Positions 1-9,215 of a stretch of DNA of 64,000 nt are shown here, piece by piece; position 1 is the first letter of the stretch, and the number at the start of each line of letters is the position of its first letter. The notes beneath the pieces were generated by a model. The model worked only from the letters and a program-made list of their open reading frames with translations, had not been told where the DNA came from and made no database searches. Position numbers and translations under genes: made by a program. This stretch comes from Bifidobacterium canis (GTDB lineage: Bacteria; Actinomycetota; Actinomycetes; Actinomycetales; Bifidobacteriaceae): contig NZ_WNLP01000003.1 of the NCBI RefSeq assembly GCF_009727065.1, positions 1 to 64,000 on the forward strand. The letters are read 5' to 3'.

Positions 1-27
1 TCCGCTTCGGCGGAGGTTTTATTTTTT
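1..27 (+). terminator. Rho-independent terminator at left edge
   Basis: TCCGC (1-5) pairs with GCGGA (10-14) around a TTCG tetraloop, followed by a T-rich run at 17-27. The stem may extend beyond the window edge. It would end a transcript from a plus-strand gene lying to the left. Confidence 0.75.
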
Positions 28-73
28 CCGCCAGCCTCTGCCGTCTTGCCGTCTCATACCTCTCGCTCTCCAT

Positions 74-210
74 CCCTCTATTTTGCTGGTGGGGATATGA
101 AACCATTTTGGTCTCGAATATGCGGAATCTTTTTCGTTGAAAATAGCCATTTTGTAATCTGTATATCTGCGGGTAATCGAGCTTTATATCCCCGCCAGCA
201 AAATGGAGGG
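74..210. repeat. Long inverted repeat, 25-bp arms, 87-bp loop
   Basis: Arms 74-98 and 186-210 match at 23 of 25 positions, and as RNA both mismatches are G-U pairs on one strand. The arms contain TTTTGCTGG and CCAGCAAAA. This is the main feature of the gene-free first 317 bases. No open frame with a convincing start lies inside. It could be a small non-autonomous element, a processing hairpin or a leader of the next gene. Confidence 0.6.
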
Positions 211-317
211 GCGAGAAGAGCGGAAGTCGCTCGGAAACGACAAAAGAGACGCGAAGAGCATGTGGAAGTGCACGGGCACGGGTGTGCGAAACGGAAAAAT
301 GCATTATCGTAGAGAGT

Positions 318-1625
318 ATGAGTGAGCACAGGCATGGCGTAGCGGCAGAAGCGCAAGCGGCGGAAGAGGGCGGCGAGCGCAAACCGCTCTCGGTGTCGCG
401 ACGGCTCGGGCGCCTGCAATTCCACCGCTCAGGCAAGTTCCGTGTGCTCCAGCTCGCAGATATTCAAGACGGTCCGCAGGTTTCCAAAGACACCATCGCG
501 CTGATCACAGCCGCATTGAAGGCAGCGCGTCCCGATCTGGTGGTGTTGTCGGGCAATCAGATCGCCGGCTACGACCCGGCGTATTCTGCCACATTCTGCA
601 AAAGGCATTGGAAGAACTCGGCCACCGGTTCGGTGAAGCCTGCCGATCTTGCACACACCCGCCAGCTCGTGCACGACGAGATCGCGCAATTCGTGCGGCC
701 GATGATCGACGCCGGCGTGCCATGGGCGGTCACTTACGGCAACCACGATTTTCAGTGCGGCTTGAGCAACGCCCAGCTCGACGAGATCTACCGCGAATTC
801 GAACTGTGCGTGAATCCTCCGCTCCCCAGCGAGTTCTGCGCGCAAATCTGGTCGAGCGCACTGCCGAAGGAACAGGTGATTTCCAGCGGCGAACCGGGCA
901 CGTTCGCACTGCCGGTGAGCGGTGAAGACGGCGAGACGGTTATGGGCATTGTGCTCATCGATTCCGGCGACTACGCGGAAACTGGCGGCTACGGCGCACC
1001 TTCCGCGCGTGCACTGCGTTTTCTGCAAACAGTGCCGTCGAAAATCGGTGCAGCCGTTGAATCTATTGTGTTCCAGCACATTCCGATGCCGCAGTACTAC
1101 CGCGTGCTGAAACCGGTGCCTCCCACCACCGCACACGCTGTGGAGGGGTATCGTATGTTCTCCGGTCAATACTTCACGCTCGACGATGCGAAGACCGAGG
1201 CTGGCGGATATTTGGGCGAGGGCGTCAGCTGCCCGGACGATGACTCCGGTGAATTCGATATTCTGCACGACTCGCACTCGTATTTCGCCGTCGCCGCAGG
1301 GCACGATCACCGCAACGCGTTCGTCGGTGATTATTCGGGACTGCGCATGATCACTACGCCGACCTGCGGTTTCGACTCATACGGCCCGATTCCCAAACGT
1401 CGCGCTGCGCGCTTGTTCGAGTTCGATATTCGCCACCCCTACGAGCCGCGCACCCAGCTGCTGCAGTTCGGCGAACTGGTGGGCAAGCCGAGCTCGAAGA
1501 AAGCGTATGTGTATGGCATGAACAGCGCCTCGAAACCGAAGAGCGAGGGCGTGAATCTGCTGCATCACCCGAACAAGGTGAGCCGCACGTGGCACAAGGT
1601 GCTGCGCATGCTGTTCGGCAGGTGA
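318..1625 (+). CDS. Calcineurin-like metallophosphoesterase
   Basis: This 435-residue cytoplasmic protein has the calcineurin-like phosphoesterase fold. The best motif is YGNHDF (about residue 140). A His-containing FQHIPMP segment and a C-terminal GHDH block supply further metal ligands. The first motif reads ADIQDG where the family usually has D-x-H, and the second reads SGNQ where it usually has GD, so two metal ligands look replaced. No signal peptide or membrane segment is visible. I chose the ATG at 318; an in-frame GTG at 282 gives 12 more residues but is not better supported, and neither has a strong ribosome binding site. Family knowledge suggests phosphomonoester or phosphodiester hydrolysis; the substrate cannot be told. 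It is transcribed alone. Confidence 0.8.
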   Translation: MSEHRHGVAAEAQAAEEGGERKPLSVSRRLGRLQFHRSGKFRVLQLADIQDGPQVSKDTIALITAALKAARPDLVVLSGNQIAGYDPAYSATFCKRHWKNSATGSVKPADLAHTRQLVHDEIAQFVRPMIDAGVPWAVTYGNHDFQCGLSNAQLDEIYREFELCVNPPLPSEFCAQIWSSALPKEQVISSGEPGTFALPVSGEDGETVMGIVLIDSGDYAETGGYGAPSARALRFLQTVPSKIGAAVESIVFQHIPMPQYYRVLKPVPPTTAHAVEGYRMFSGQYFTLDDAKTEAGGYLGEGVSCPDDDSGEFDILHDSHSYFAVAAGHDHRNAFVGDYSGLRMITTPTCGFDSYGPIPKRRAARLFEFDIRHPYEPRTQLLQFGELVGKPSSKKAYVYGMNSASKPKSEGVNLLHHPNKVSRTWHKVLRMLFGR

Positions 1626-1649
1626 GTGGGCGCGCATATTGTGGCGCAG

Positions 1650-1679
1650 AGTCTTCAATGTGAGCATTGCGTGAAGACT
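1650..1679 (+). terminator. Stem-loop after the phosphoesterase gene
   Basis: AGTCTTCAATG (1650-1660) pairs with CATTG-CG-TGAAGACT (1665-1679) around TGAG, with a two-base bulge. It sits 24 bases after the stop codon. The T-run is poor, so termination is inferred from position and stem strength. Confidence 0.45.
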
Positions 1680-1797
1680 GTAGAACTTTAGTGCAGATTA
1701 TGCAGAATCACGACTGCATAGTACTTCTTCGTTTACGCTATTTGCCGCCGTTTTTCGCATGTTTTATGTGAATTATTCATGGTGAACATTTTGCTAG

Positions 1798-1853
1798 TCT
1801 CGGGGGGAAAATAGTATCTAGGCAGCCGGCGGTGCGGCTGGGAGAGTGCCGAG
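1798..1853 (+). promoter_or_regulatory. Structured leader with a G6 tract
   Basis: TCTCGG (1798-1803) can pair with CCGAGA (1848-1853), enclosing a second stem, CAGCC with GGCTG. The left side contains GGGGGGAAA (1802-1810). The same GGGGGGAAA occurs upstream of the other large surface-protein gene at 51206. The element would lie in the 5' leader of the LPMTG protein; its function is unknown. Confidence 0.4.
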
Positions 1854-1867
1854 ATGTACGGAGAATT

Positions 1868-4800
1868 ATGCACGATGTGAACAATGCGCGCACACCGCGC
1901 GCAACAGGGGAAATGCGGAAAGCATCGAAACTAGTTGGAGCAATCGCGATGGTGGTCACTATGGTGGCCACGTTGTTTGTTGCCGGAACGCTGAACGTCG
2001 AAGTGGCTGTGGCGGCCGAAGCGGGTATCTGCACGCCTTCCACCGGCGTGATCGGCGATGGCGGAGGTTTGAAAACTGACAACGATGATGGTGTGGCTAC
2101 TTGGGTTGGCCGCGATATGTATGTCGTGCACCGAACGCATCAGGGCAAACTAACTATACCGGCGATGTAAAGCCTGAGCAGTCGTATGCGGTGGAAGCCG
2201 AGGGTCTTACCGTTGTTAACGGCAAGCTTGCTCTGCATGGCGTGAAGGGCAAGAAAAACGGCAAAGAAAACCCGGAGGGCGTCGATAATGCTAATTTCAA
2301 CGGGCACGGATTCCGATTCGGAACGGTGGGCTTTGGTGCAAATCTACGGCCAGTAAAGGCGTCAGACGTTCTTGTTGTGGGCGGCAATACCAGCGCGATC
2401 ACGCTACGGGATAGGGAAAACAAAGACGTGAATGTGCTGGCATGGGGTAATGCGGCGCGTGGTTATGTGCGTTCTGACAGCTTAGGGCCAGCGCATAATG
2501 CGCGAATCAGGATGACCAGTAATAACCAGTCCAAGGCGCACGACATAGATTGGGACGATAACTACGATGGATTGGAGCGTAATCCCAATAACAAGGATGA
2601 ATGGCAAGTTCAGGGCGATTCGATTTTTAATTTCGATGATCCTTGGAATAGGTATCAGGGGGATTGGAATACTGATAGCTTTATCAATTGGGATACGAGT
2701 GACAATCCGCTGAGATATGTGCAACTCAATAAAGCGTGGATTGAGGGGCAGTCAACTCATACTGATTTGAGTGGATTTCAAGAGGTTGTCCACAACACAT
2801 CTTCGGTATTGAAGGCAAGGCCGATGACCGGTGAGGGGAAAGCGTCAATCGCGCCTGCTCAAGAGAATTTCTATCGCCAGAATTATGGCAATGCAAGCTA
2901 TAAGGTGACGTTCGATTTCGGAGATGGAAATACAGACACGCCAGCGGAGCGATTGATCACGTTCACAGGCAACGGTATGAAAAGCCAAGAAATCGATTCG
3001 TCGACCGGTGCGTACAAGGTGAATGGCGGAAGCGTTATGCAGGTATTCACGCTTGATGCCAGTCTGCTTACGAACGCCGGTACGAATGGCGTCTCATTCC
3101 GTTTTGACAACATTCCTGAATATGCCTCCGTAGTGGTCAACGTGGTTGGCGGCACTGATGGCATTGACTTCAACAATGGTTGGCGTTTCTGGTGGAACGG
3201 CGCAGAAATCAGTAATTTTTACACCGTATTCAATCAGGAGAACCAGGAAGCTCGCAATGCGCTGTATTCGCATGCTGCATCTGCGTTGATGTGGAACTTC
3301 GCTGATGCTTCGAAAGTCACCATTCGTGGCGGCCGGATCACTGAGGGTCAGAACGGCAAGGTGCAGAATTCGCATACGCTTAGCCAGTCGGATCCTGAGA
3401 GCCAGGTCATCAGCGTTGGCGGTAATGGCCAGACAGCCATTACAGATGACCCTGTTGCCAACATGCTCGGTAGCATCATGGTGCCGAACGGTAGCTTGGA
3501 AACTCATGTGTCGACGAACGGTCGCGTGTGGGTTGGGCAAGATTACATGATGTATAACCCGATTGGTTTGACCGATCTCGCTTGGACGAACGGCTTTAAT
3601 AGCAGTACCGGCTGGCATGAGACGATCTCCGCCTCGGTTGTCGAGCAGGATCAGGAACGCCACAACTTCGGTTGGCACGGCGAAATCTCTGACGCATGCG
3701 CCGTGCTGGAATGGTCGAAGGTAGACAATAGCGGCAATGCTCTTGCTGGCACGGAATGGGCAATCTATAAGAGTCTCGATGATGCCAAAGCCAATAACAC
3801 GGCGAGTGCGCTTATCACAGTCGCAGATGATGGTCATGATGACTGGGCAATTGGAACCAATGGTCAAGGTTCAGGCAAGTTCCAAGTGCGTCGCTTGAAT
3901 CCTAATGCCAAGTATTATTTGCGCGAGATCAGTGCTCCGAGCGGATATACCACGAACACGAATATCTATGAGATACGCACAGGCACCGGTAATCAAACGG
4001 AGTCAGACATAGACAACGTTGTTGATGGCGGGTTCGTCAAACCAAGCACCGAGATCACAGCAGCATATGATTCGAACGGAAACTCTACCACTAATACGTT
4101 GCTGTGGTCTGAGAACGCCGATCAGTATGGTTCACGCATCATCAACATTGAAGAGCGGTACAGCGTGCGTTGGCAGAAGATCGACAGCACCTCGGGCAAC
4201 GCACTTTCGGGTGCTACGTGGACATTGCAAAAGTTTAATGAGTCCAACAAGCAATATGAGACGCTGAATGACGGTTTCTGTGATAATGGAGCTTGGGGCT
4301 GCACGCCTGAACATAACACGATCGACGTTGATGAAGAGGGCGGCAAATTCAAGCTCGAGAATTTGGAGGCTGGCAAGTATCGTCTCAAAGAGCAGACGGC
4401 GCCGATGGGCTACCTGACGAGTGACAAATACTATTACTTCGAAGCGGCGAATACCACTGCGAATAATGGGGAAGTCACTCAGATCACCATTGGTGGAACG
4501 GATTTCACAGATAATGGCGATCCAAAGAAGACGCATGGTGATGCGTTGACTGGCGATAATAAGCAAATCGGCAATGATCGCAAGCCCGGCGAGGTGACTT
4601 GGCAGAAGATCGCTCAGAAGCCACAGGCAGTGGCGAAAGAGGGCGCCAGCATCGACACGAGTGTGGATCCGGCGCTGTCGGAGCAGGAGAACCACCAGTT
4701 GCTCGCAGGGTCGGAGTGGTCGCTCGCCTACACGCCGTACGACGATACGACAGGCACCGCAACGACGGTGACGATCAAGGACTGCATCGCCTTAACAGAT

Positions 4801-5244
4801 GGTTCGAAAGTGAACTGCACTGTTGCCGAGAACGGCAATGATGGGCAGAACTATTCGTGGGCAGTGGATGCCGATACAGCGGCAGGCAAGTTCAAGGTGA
4901 CCGGCATGCCGTGGGGCAGTTACGTGCTCACGGAGACGAAAGCGCCGGACGGCTACAATCTCGACTCCACACCGCACTACTTCACGGTGGGTGTGACGAA
5001 TCTGAACAACAATGGCTATGTTGGCATAATCGGCGCGGCAGACGCCAGCGACACAGTGGGTGTCGAAGATAATGCAGCTAACGTTATTGCGATCAATCTC
5101 GGTGAGATCGAGAACGAGCCTGGCGTTGTGCTACCGATGACCGGACGCGGCGGCTTACCGCTGTGGGCTGTGCTCACCGGTATTGTGCTTGTTCTCGGCG
5201 TGATGCTGATGGCAGTCAAGCTCAGGAAGCAGACGCTCGCCTGA
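1868..5244 (+). CDS. LPMTG-anchored adhesin-like surface protein, frameshifted
   Basis: After repair this is an approximately 1125-residue wall-anchored protein. A Sec signal peptide with a long hydrophobic core ends near AVAA. A choice-of-anchor-A-type region follows (start TPSTGVIGDGGG, then ATWVG-DMYVG). Three prealbumin/SpaA-like domains begin near 3710, 4165 and 4600 (patterns such as WQKID, LAGTEW, YLREISAPSGY). The sortase site LPMTG is at 5131-5145, followed by a hydrophobic segment and the basic tail KLRKQ. The frame breaks at 2126: the upstream frame reads RDMYVVH while the downstream frame resumes APNASGQTNYTGD. One extra G in GTCGTGCA would give MYVGAPNASG. The ATG at 1868 follows GGAG at 1860-1863; the ATG at 1913 is an alternative. 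No sortase or pilin gene is adjacent. A host-glycoprotein or collagen adhesin role is inferred. Confidence 0.8.
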
Positions 5245-5260
5245 TATAAGTGAGAAGTAC

Positions 5261-5290
5261 GAGGGGCGCTGGGAGTAACCAGCGTCCCTC
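5261..5290 (+). terminator. Terminator of the LPMTG protein gene
   Basis: The hairpin GAGGG-G-CGCTGG / CCAGCG-T-CCCTC has the loop GAGTAA, 16 bases after the stop codon. The downstream T content is modest. Confidence 0.65.
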
Positions 5291-5376
5291 TGTTGCTATG
5301 AGATGCTATGGCATAAATCCGAATTAGTCATGCTCGGCGAAGCGGTGTCTGAGAATTTCTTGTCGAGAAAAGAGTG

Positions 5377-5402
5377 AAGGCCGGTTCTCGAGAACCGGCC
5401 TT
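5377..5402. repeat. Perfect 26-bp palindrome
   Basis: Each half is 13 bases, centred on CTCGAG between 5389 and 5390, with no loop. It lies in the 336-base stretch 5245-5580 that has no other gene. It is followed after four bases by TTAGTAAAGGT (5407-5417), which recurs at 5563-5573 just before the small ORF. It could be a DNA-binding site or the first hairpin of a long structured leader. Confidence 0.6.
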
Positions 5403-5417
5403 GCGCTTAGTAAAGGT

Positions 5418-5573
5418 ACAGGCTAATTTTGCAGTGCCTGTAAGCCTAACATCGATTCTACCAGCTAATCTTGATGATGTCAGTTTTCTCTTTTTGCAGG
5501 GAGAAACTGACCTCCTCGGGAAATCGGGGTGAAGCCTGCCGCGTCCTGCGCGGCGCGGCTGATTAGTAAAGGT
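5418..5573 (+). promoter_or_regulatory. Structured leader of the small membrane peptide
   Basis: Consecutive stems can be drawn: ACAGGC with GCCTGT from 5418; GTCAGTTTTCTC (5479-5490) with GAGAAACTGAC (5501-5511); GCCGCG with CGCGGC (5538-5554) inside AGCC/GGCT. The leader ends with TTAGTAAAGGT, whose AAAGG is the likely ribosome binding site of the ORF at 5581. TGCTC and GAGCA flank the start codon, so the ATG can lie within a short stem. Confidence 0.5.
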
Positions 5574-5580
5574 GCTCGTT

Positions 5581-5733
5581 ATGAGCAAGCCAAAGAACAC
5601 AGAGCCGGATAACTCCGGCGTTTTGTTGATTGCTATGATGTCGGTTCTTGCTTCGAGAATCGACGCACAGTACGCATTCATTGGATGTGTACTGCTATTA
5701 GTGGTCATTTGCTGGCGCTGGTTGAACCGGTGA
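5581..5733 (+). CDS. Small single-span membrane peptide, 50 residues
   Basis: The ATG at 5581 opens a 50-codon frame ending in TGA at 5731-5733. The N-terminus is polar (MSKPKNTEPDNSG). A weakly hydrophobic stretch follows (VLLIAMMSVLA). The C-terminal half is a clear membrane span (YAFIGCVLLLVVICW) ending in the short basic tail RWLNR. AAAGG lies about ten bases upstream and a good terminator begins nine bases after the stop. I do not recognise the family. Size, single span, charged C-terminal tail and heavily folded leader resemble type I toxins and holin-like peptides, but that is inference from form only. It converges with the IclR-family gene. Confidence 0.6.
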   Translation: MSKPKNTEPDNSGVLLIAMMSVLASRIDAQYAFIGCVLLLVVICWRWLNR

Positions 5734-5741
5734 CGGTACGT

Positions 5742-5770
5742 CCCTCCCTGAAGCGGGAGGGGTTTCTTCT
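5742..5770 (+). terminator. Terminator of the small peptide gene
   Basis: CCCTCCC (5742-5748) pairs with GGGAGGG (5755-5761), followed by TTTCTTCTTT. This is a good intrinsic terminator and supports the small ORF as a transcribed unit. Confidence 0.8.
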
Positions 5771-5785
5771 TTATCGATAAAATTT

Positions 5786-5833
5786 TGCGTCCAAGAACGC
5801 AACAGGCGGCCAACCCGAAAGTTGACCGCCTGT
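5786..5833 (-). terminator. Terminator(s) of the IclR-family gene
   Basis: Two stems read on the minus strand: CAGGCGG (5803-5809) with CCGCCTG (5826-5832), then GCGT...ACGC at 5787-5800 followed by AAAATTTT. They lie just past the stop codon of the minus-strand regulator. Confidence 0.65.
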
Positions 5834-5858
5834 GTGATGAAAGATTAGTGCTGCGAGG

Positions 5859-6686
5859 TCAGCGGCTGATGCTGGCCTTGATGAGTGCGTCAGACAGATA
5901 CTTGCCTGCGCCCATCACGAGCGGGGCGAAACGATGCCCCGGGTTGGAACCCATGCGTCCGGAAGGGCCGGAAATGGAGATCGCGGCGATCACCTGGCCG
6001 GATGCATTGCGAATCGGCGCGGAGATCGAGCAGACGCCCTCATCGCGTTCGTTAATCGACTCAGCCCAGCCACGCTTGCGCACCGTCGCCAACTTTGCGG
6101 CGGAGAACTTCGCGTGACGCAATCCCTGATGCAGACGCTCGGTGTCTTCCCACGCGAGCAGAATCTGCGCGGCGGAACCGGCTTCCATCGACAGCATTGC
6201 GCCCACCGGAATCGAATCGCGCAGACCACTTGCGCGCTCGACTGCGGCGATGCACACGCGCTGCTCGCCCTGACGACGGTAGATCTGTGCGCTTTCGCCG
6301 GTGCGATCGAGCAGCGTCTGCAAAATCGGTCCCGCTGCTGCGAGCAGACGATCCTCGCCGGCTGCTGCGGCGAGCTCAGCGAAGCGCGAGCCGAGCACAA
6401 AACGGCCATGCTGATCACGCACGACGAAGCGGTGGCGTTCCAAAGCGATCGCCAAACGGTGCGCGGTCGGGCGCGCCAAGTGAGTGGCGGCGACAAGCTG
6501 ACCGAGCGTGGCAGGGCCAGACTCGAGCGCGTCAAGAATCTTTACAGTCTTATCGAGCACGCCGACGCCGGAGTGGATCTCATTATCACGCGCCGGTGCG
6601 TCGTTCTGAGGGGTAGTTGCAGTTGCGGTATTGGCGCTCGCCTCGGTGGGCTGCGCGGGTTTTGCGGTAAGCGTATCTGAAGTCAT
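5859..6686 (-). CDS. ndgR: IclR-family regulator of leuCD (NdgR/LtbR type)
   Basis: This 275-residue DNA-binding regulator has an N-terminal winged helix-turn-helix (about residues 50-105, core LGQLVAATHLARPTAHRLAIAL) and a C-terminal IclR effector domain ending with ISISGPSGRM. A low-complexity A/T/P-rich tail of about 40 residues precedes the helix-turn-helix. The gene is divergent from leuC with 293 bases between starts. In actinobacteria this position belongs to NdgR/LtbR, which controls leuCD and other amino-acid genes, so the role is inferred from family plus context. I chose the ATG at 6686; a second in-frame ATG at 6705-6707 is possible. Neither has a Shine-Dalgarno sequence, so the transcript may be leaderless. 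Confidence 0.8.
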   Translation of the reverse strand: MTSDTLTAKPAQPTEASANTATATTPQNDAPARDNEIHSGVGVLDKTVKILDALESGPATLGQLVAATHLARPTAHRLAIALERHRFVVRDQHGRFVLGSRFAELAAAAGEDRLLAAAGPILQTLLDRTGESAQIYRRQGEQRVCIAAVERASGLRDSIPVGAMLSMEAGSAAQILLAWEDTERLHQGLRHAKFSAAKLATVRKRGWAESINERDEGVCSISAPIRNASGQVIAAISISGPSGRMGSNPGHRFAPLVMGAGKYLSDALIKASISR

Positions 6687-6979
6687 ATAAGAATTATTGC
6701 ATCTCATATTTCGAAACGCAAAACCACCGACTCGCCGGAGTTACGTAAAAATAACCGAAAATCGTGAGAAACAGTGAAAAAACTGTGTTTTCTACTCTAT
6801 CAGATGAATAACAGAATCTTTTACAAATCTCCACATCTCGAATATTGACATAGTACTCGAACCGTGAATCGCAAACCCATACGCTAGACAAACATATTCG
6901 CGTGTGGTAGGCGGTGCGAAAACGCGAGGGAGAGCCGCTTCCACATGGTGAACACAAGCGAACTTGCAGGAGGCAATTC
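6687..6979. promoter_or_regulatory. Divergent control region ndgR / leuC
   Basis: This 293-base AT-rich stretch lies between the divergent regulator and leuC. A TTGACA hexamer occurs near 6844 but I cannot place a convincing -10 at 17 bases. The leuC ribosome binding site CAGGAGG is at 6967-6973. An operator for the divergent regulator is expected here, but I see no long palindrome. Confidence 0.4.
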
Positions 6980-8383
6980 ATGGGTATGACGTTGGCCGAG
7001 AAGGTCTGGGCCGATCATTTGGTACGCAAAGGCGAGAACGGCGCGCCTGATTTGCTCTACATCGACCTCATGCTGATGCACGAGGTGACGAGTCCGCAGG
7101 CGTTCGAGGGACTGCGCTTGGCGGGCCGCAAGCCGCGCCACATCGACCAGCTCATTGCCACAGAAGACCACAACACGCCCACGGTTGACATCGACAGACC
7201 GAATCCTGACGAGACGAGCGCCACGCAGCTGTCGACGCTCGAGAAGAACTGCCGTGAATTTGGTGTGCGTTTGCACCCGCTTGGTGACGCCGATCAGGGC
7301 ATCGTGCACGCGTTCGCCCCGATGCTCGGACTCACGCAGCCGGGCATGACGATTGTGTGCGGCGATTCGCACACTTCCACCCACGGCGCATTCGGCGCGC
7401 TTGCGTTCGGCATCGGCACCTCCGAAGTGGAGCATGTGATGGCCACGCAGACGTTGAGCCTCAAGCCTTTCAAGACGATGGCGATCAACATTGACGGTGA
7501 TTTGCCGGCTAACGTGAGTGCAAAAGACATTATTCTTGCGATCATCGCGAAGATCGGCACCGGCGGAGGCCAGGGCTACGTGCTCGAATACCGCGGCAAG
7601 GCGATCGAGAACCTGTCGATGGACGCTCGCATGACCATCTGCAACATGTCGATTGAAGCGGGTGCTCGTGCCGGCATGATCGCACCCGATGAGACGACCT
7701 TCGAATATTTGAAGGGCCGCCCGCATGCGCCGAAGGGCGAGATGTGGGATCGCGCGGTGGAATATTGGAAGACGCTGAAAACCGACGATGATGCCGTGTT
7801 CGACGCCGAAGTGACGTTACGCGCCGAAGACCTCGAGCCGTTCGTCACCTGGGGCACGAACCCGGGGCAGGGGGCTCCGATTTCGGCAAACGTTCCTTCT
7901 CCTGATGATTTCGCTGACGCGACCGAACGTGCGGCTGCGGAACGCGCATTGGACTACATGGGTCTTGAGCCGGGCATGCCGATTCGCGATATTCCGGTCG
8001 ACACCGTGTTCATCGGCTCCTGCACCAACGGCCGCATCGAAGACCTGCGCATCGCTGCGCAGATCATGAAAGGCCACAAGAAAGCCGAATCGATTCACCG
8101 TGTGCTCGTTGTTCCGGCCTCGTCGCGCATTCGCTTGCAGGCGGAGCGAGAGGGGCTCGACCAGATTTTCAAGGATTTCGGCGCAGAATGGCGCAACGCC
8201 GGTTGCTCGATGTGCTTGGGCATGAACCCCGACAAGCTCGTGCAGCACGAACGCTCGATCTCCACGTCGAACCGCAATTTCGAAGGCAGGCAGGGCAAGG
8301 GTTCGCGCACGCACCTCGCATCGCCGGCAGTCGCCGCGGCCACCGCGATCCGTGGCACGATCAGCACGCCGGAAGATCTGTGA
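6980..8383 (+). CDS. leuC: 3-isopropylmalate dehydratase, large subunit
   Basis: This 467-residue aconitase-family enzyme forms a heterodimer with LeuD and converts 2-isopropylmalate to 3-isopropylmalate in leucine synthesis. The iron-sulfur cluster ligands are visible as the Cys of GSCTNGR (about residue 346) and the two Cys of [12 protein letters not shown] (about 407 and 410). The N-terminal half carries the family blocks DEVTSP-like, HNTPTVD and [13 protein letters not shown]. The ATG at 6980 follows CAGGAGG with six bases spacing. leuD begins 83 bases downstream on the same strand with no terminator between, so leuCD form an operon. The divergent IclR-type gene is the likely regulator. 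Confidence 0.97.
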   Translation: MGMTLAEKVWADHLVRKGENGAPDLLYIDLMLMHEVTSPQAFEGLRLAGRKPRHIDQLIATEDHNTPTVDIDRPNPDETSATQLSTLEKNCREFGVRLHPLGDADQGIVHAFAPMLGLTQPGMTIVCGDSHTSTHGAFGALAFGIGTSEVEHVMATQTLSLKPFKTMAINIDGDLPANVSAKDIILAIIAKIGTGGGQGYVLEYRGKAIENLSMDARMTICNMSIEAGARAGMIAPDETTFEYLKGRPHAPKGEMWDRAVEYWKTLKTDDDAVFDAEVTLRAEDLEPFVTWGTNPGQGAPISANVPSPDDFADATERAAAERALDYMGLEPGMPIRDIPVDTVFIGSCTNGRIEDLRIAAQIMKGHKKAESIHRVLVVPASSRIRLQAEREGLDQIFKDFGAEWRNAGCSMCLGMNPDKLVQHERSISTSNRNFEGRQGKGSRTHLASPAVAAATAIRGTISTPEDL

Positions 8384-8466
8384 ACAAGCAGTTTCGCTAC
8401 CGCAGGGCAGTGCATGGCGAATGAGGCAGTGCACGCCGTAAGAATTGTAAAAACCAAGGATGTGAA

Positions 8467-9146
8467 ATGGAAAACTCACCACTGTGACGGGAACCGGAGT
8501 GCCGCTCCGCCGTTCGAACGTCGACACCGATCAGATCATTCCAGCCGTGTTCCTCAAGCGCGTCACGCGCACCGGCTTCGATGACGCACTGTTCTACGCC
8601 TGGCGTCGCGACCCGAACTTCGTGCTCAACCAGCCGGAATATCAAAACGGCAAGATTCTGGTGGCAGGGCCCGATTTCGGCATCGGATCCTCTCGTGAGC
8701 ATGCGGTGTGGGCACTGCACGACTATGGCTTCCGCGTTGTCATCGCGTCACGGTTCGCCGACATTTTCTATGGCAACACCGCGAAGAACGGCGTGCTCGC
8801 TGCGATCATGCCGCAGGAGTCGGTGGAATTGCTGTGGAAACTGCTCGAAGAAGAGCCTGGAACGCAGATGACCGTCGACTTGGAATCACGCACCGTGACC
8901 TGCGGTGATGTGACACTTCCGTTCGAAGTGAACGATTACGTGCGCTGGCGCTTGATGAACGGCTACGATGACATCGATCTGACGCTGCAGCACGAAGATG
9001 ATATTGCGGCATACGAGCGTATGCGCGCGGAAAAATTCCCGTTTAAGCCCAAGACGATTCCAATCATCACCGAAGGCGAAGCTGTCGTAGAACCGGCTCG
9101 CGAACCGCAGGAAAGCGACTGGGCTGGCCCGATCTCCGATCGCTAG
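8467..9146 (+). CDS. leuD: 3-isopropylmalate dehydratase, small subunit (5' frameshift)
   Basis: This is the swivelling small subunit of isopropylmalate isomerase, about 226 residues after repair. Family blocks include [28 protein letters not shown] and [13 protein letters not shown]. The expected start ATGGAA at 8467 is preceded by AAGGA, but its frame stops after six codons. Adding one A to the A4 run at 8471-8474 gives [16 protein letters not shown] and joins the main frame. Without repair, translation would have to start at the GTG at 8484, which has no ribosome binding site of its own. Loss of one A from an A5 run is the simplest explanation, probably a sequencing error. Confidence 0.93.
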
Positions 9147-9215
9147 CGAGAGTAGTAGTGTGGAGCATGACGGGCGAGGTGTTTTCTGCACCCGAAAGCT
9201 GGTAAAGGAGTCAAA

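Noticed and set aside
2101-2170. Separate gene start for the adhesin domains near 2101
   Set aside because: It has no ribosome binding site or signal peptide; the signal peptide in the other frame and the sequence continuity show one frameshifted gene.
5328-5813. 161-codon minus-strand open frame
   Set aside because: It runs through the palindrome, the structured leader and two terminators, has no ribosome binding site and a composition unlike a protein; the plus-strand small ORF explains the region better.
6840-6905. sigma-70 promoter for leuC at TTGACA near 6844
   Set aside because: No acceptable -10 hexamer lies 16-18 bases downstream, so the hexamer alone is not enough.
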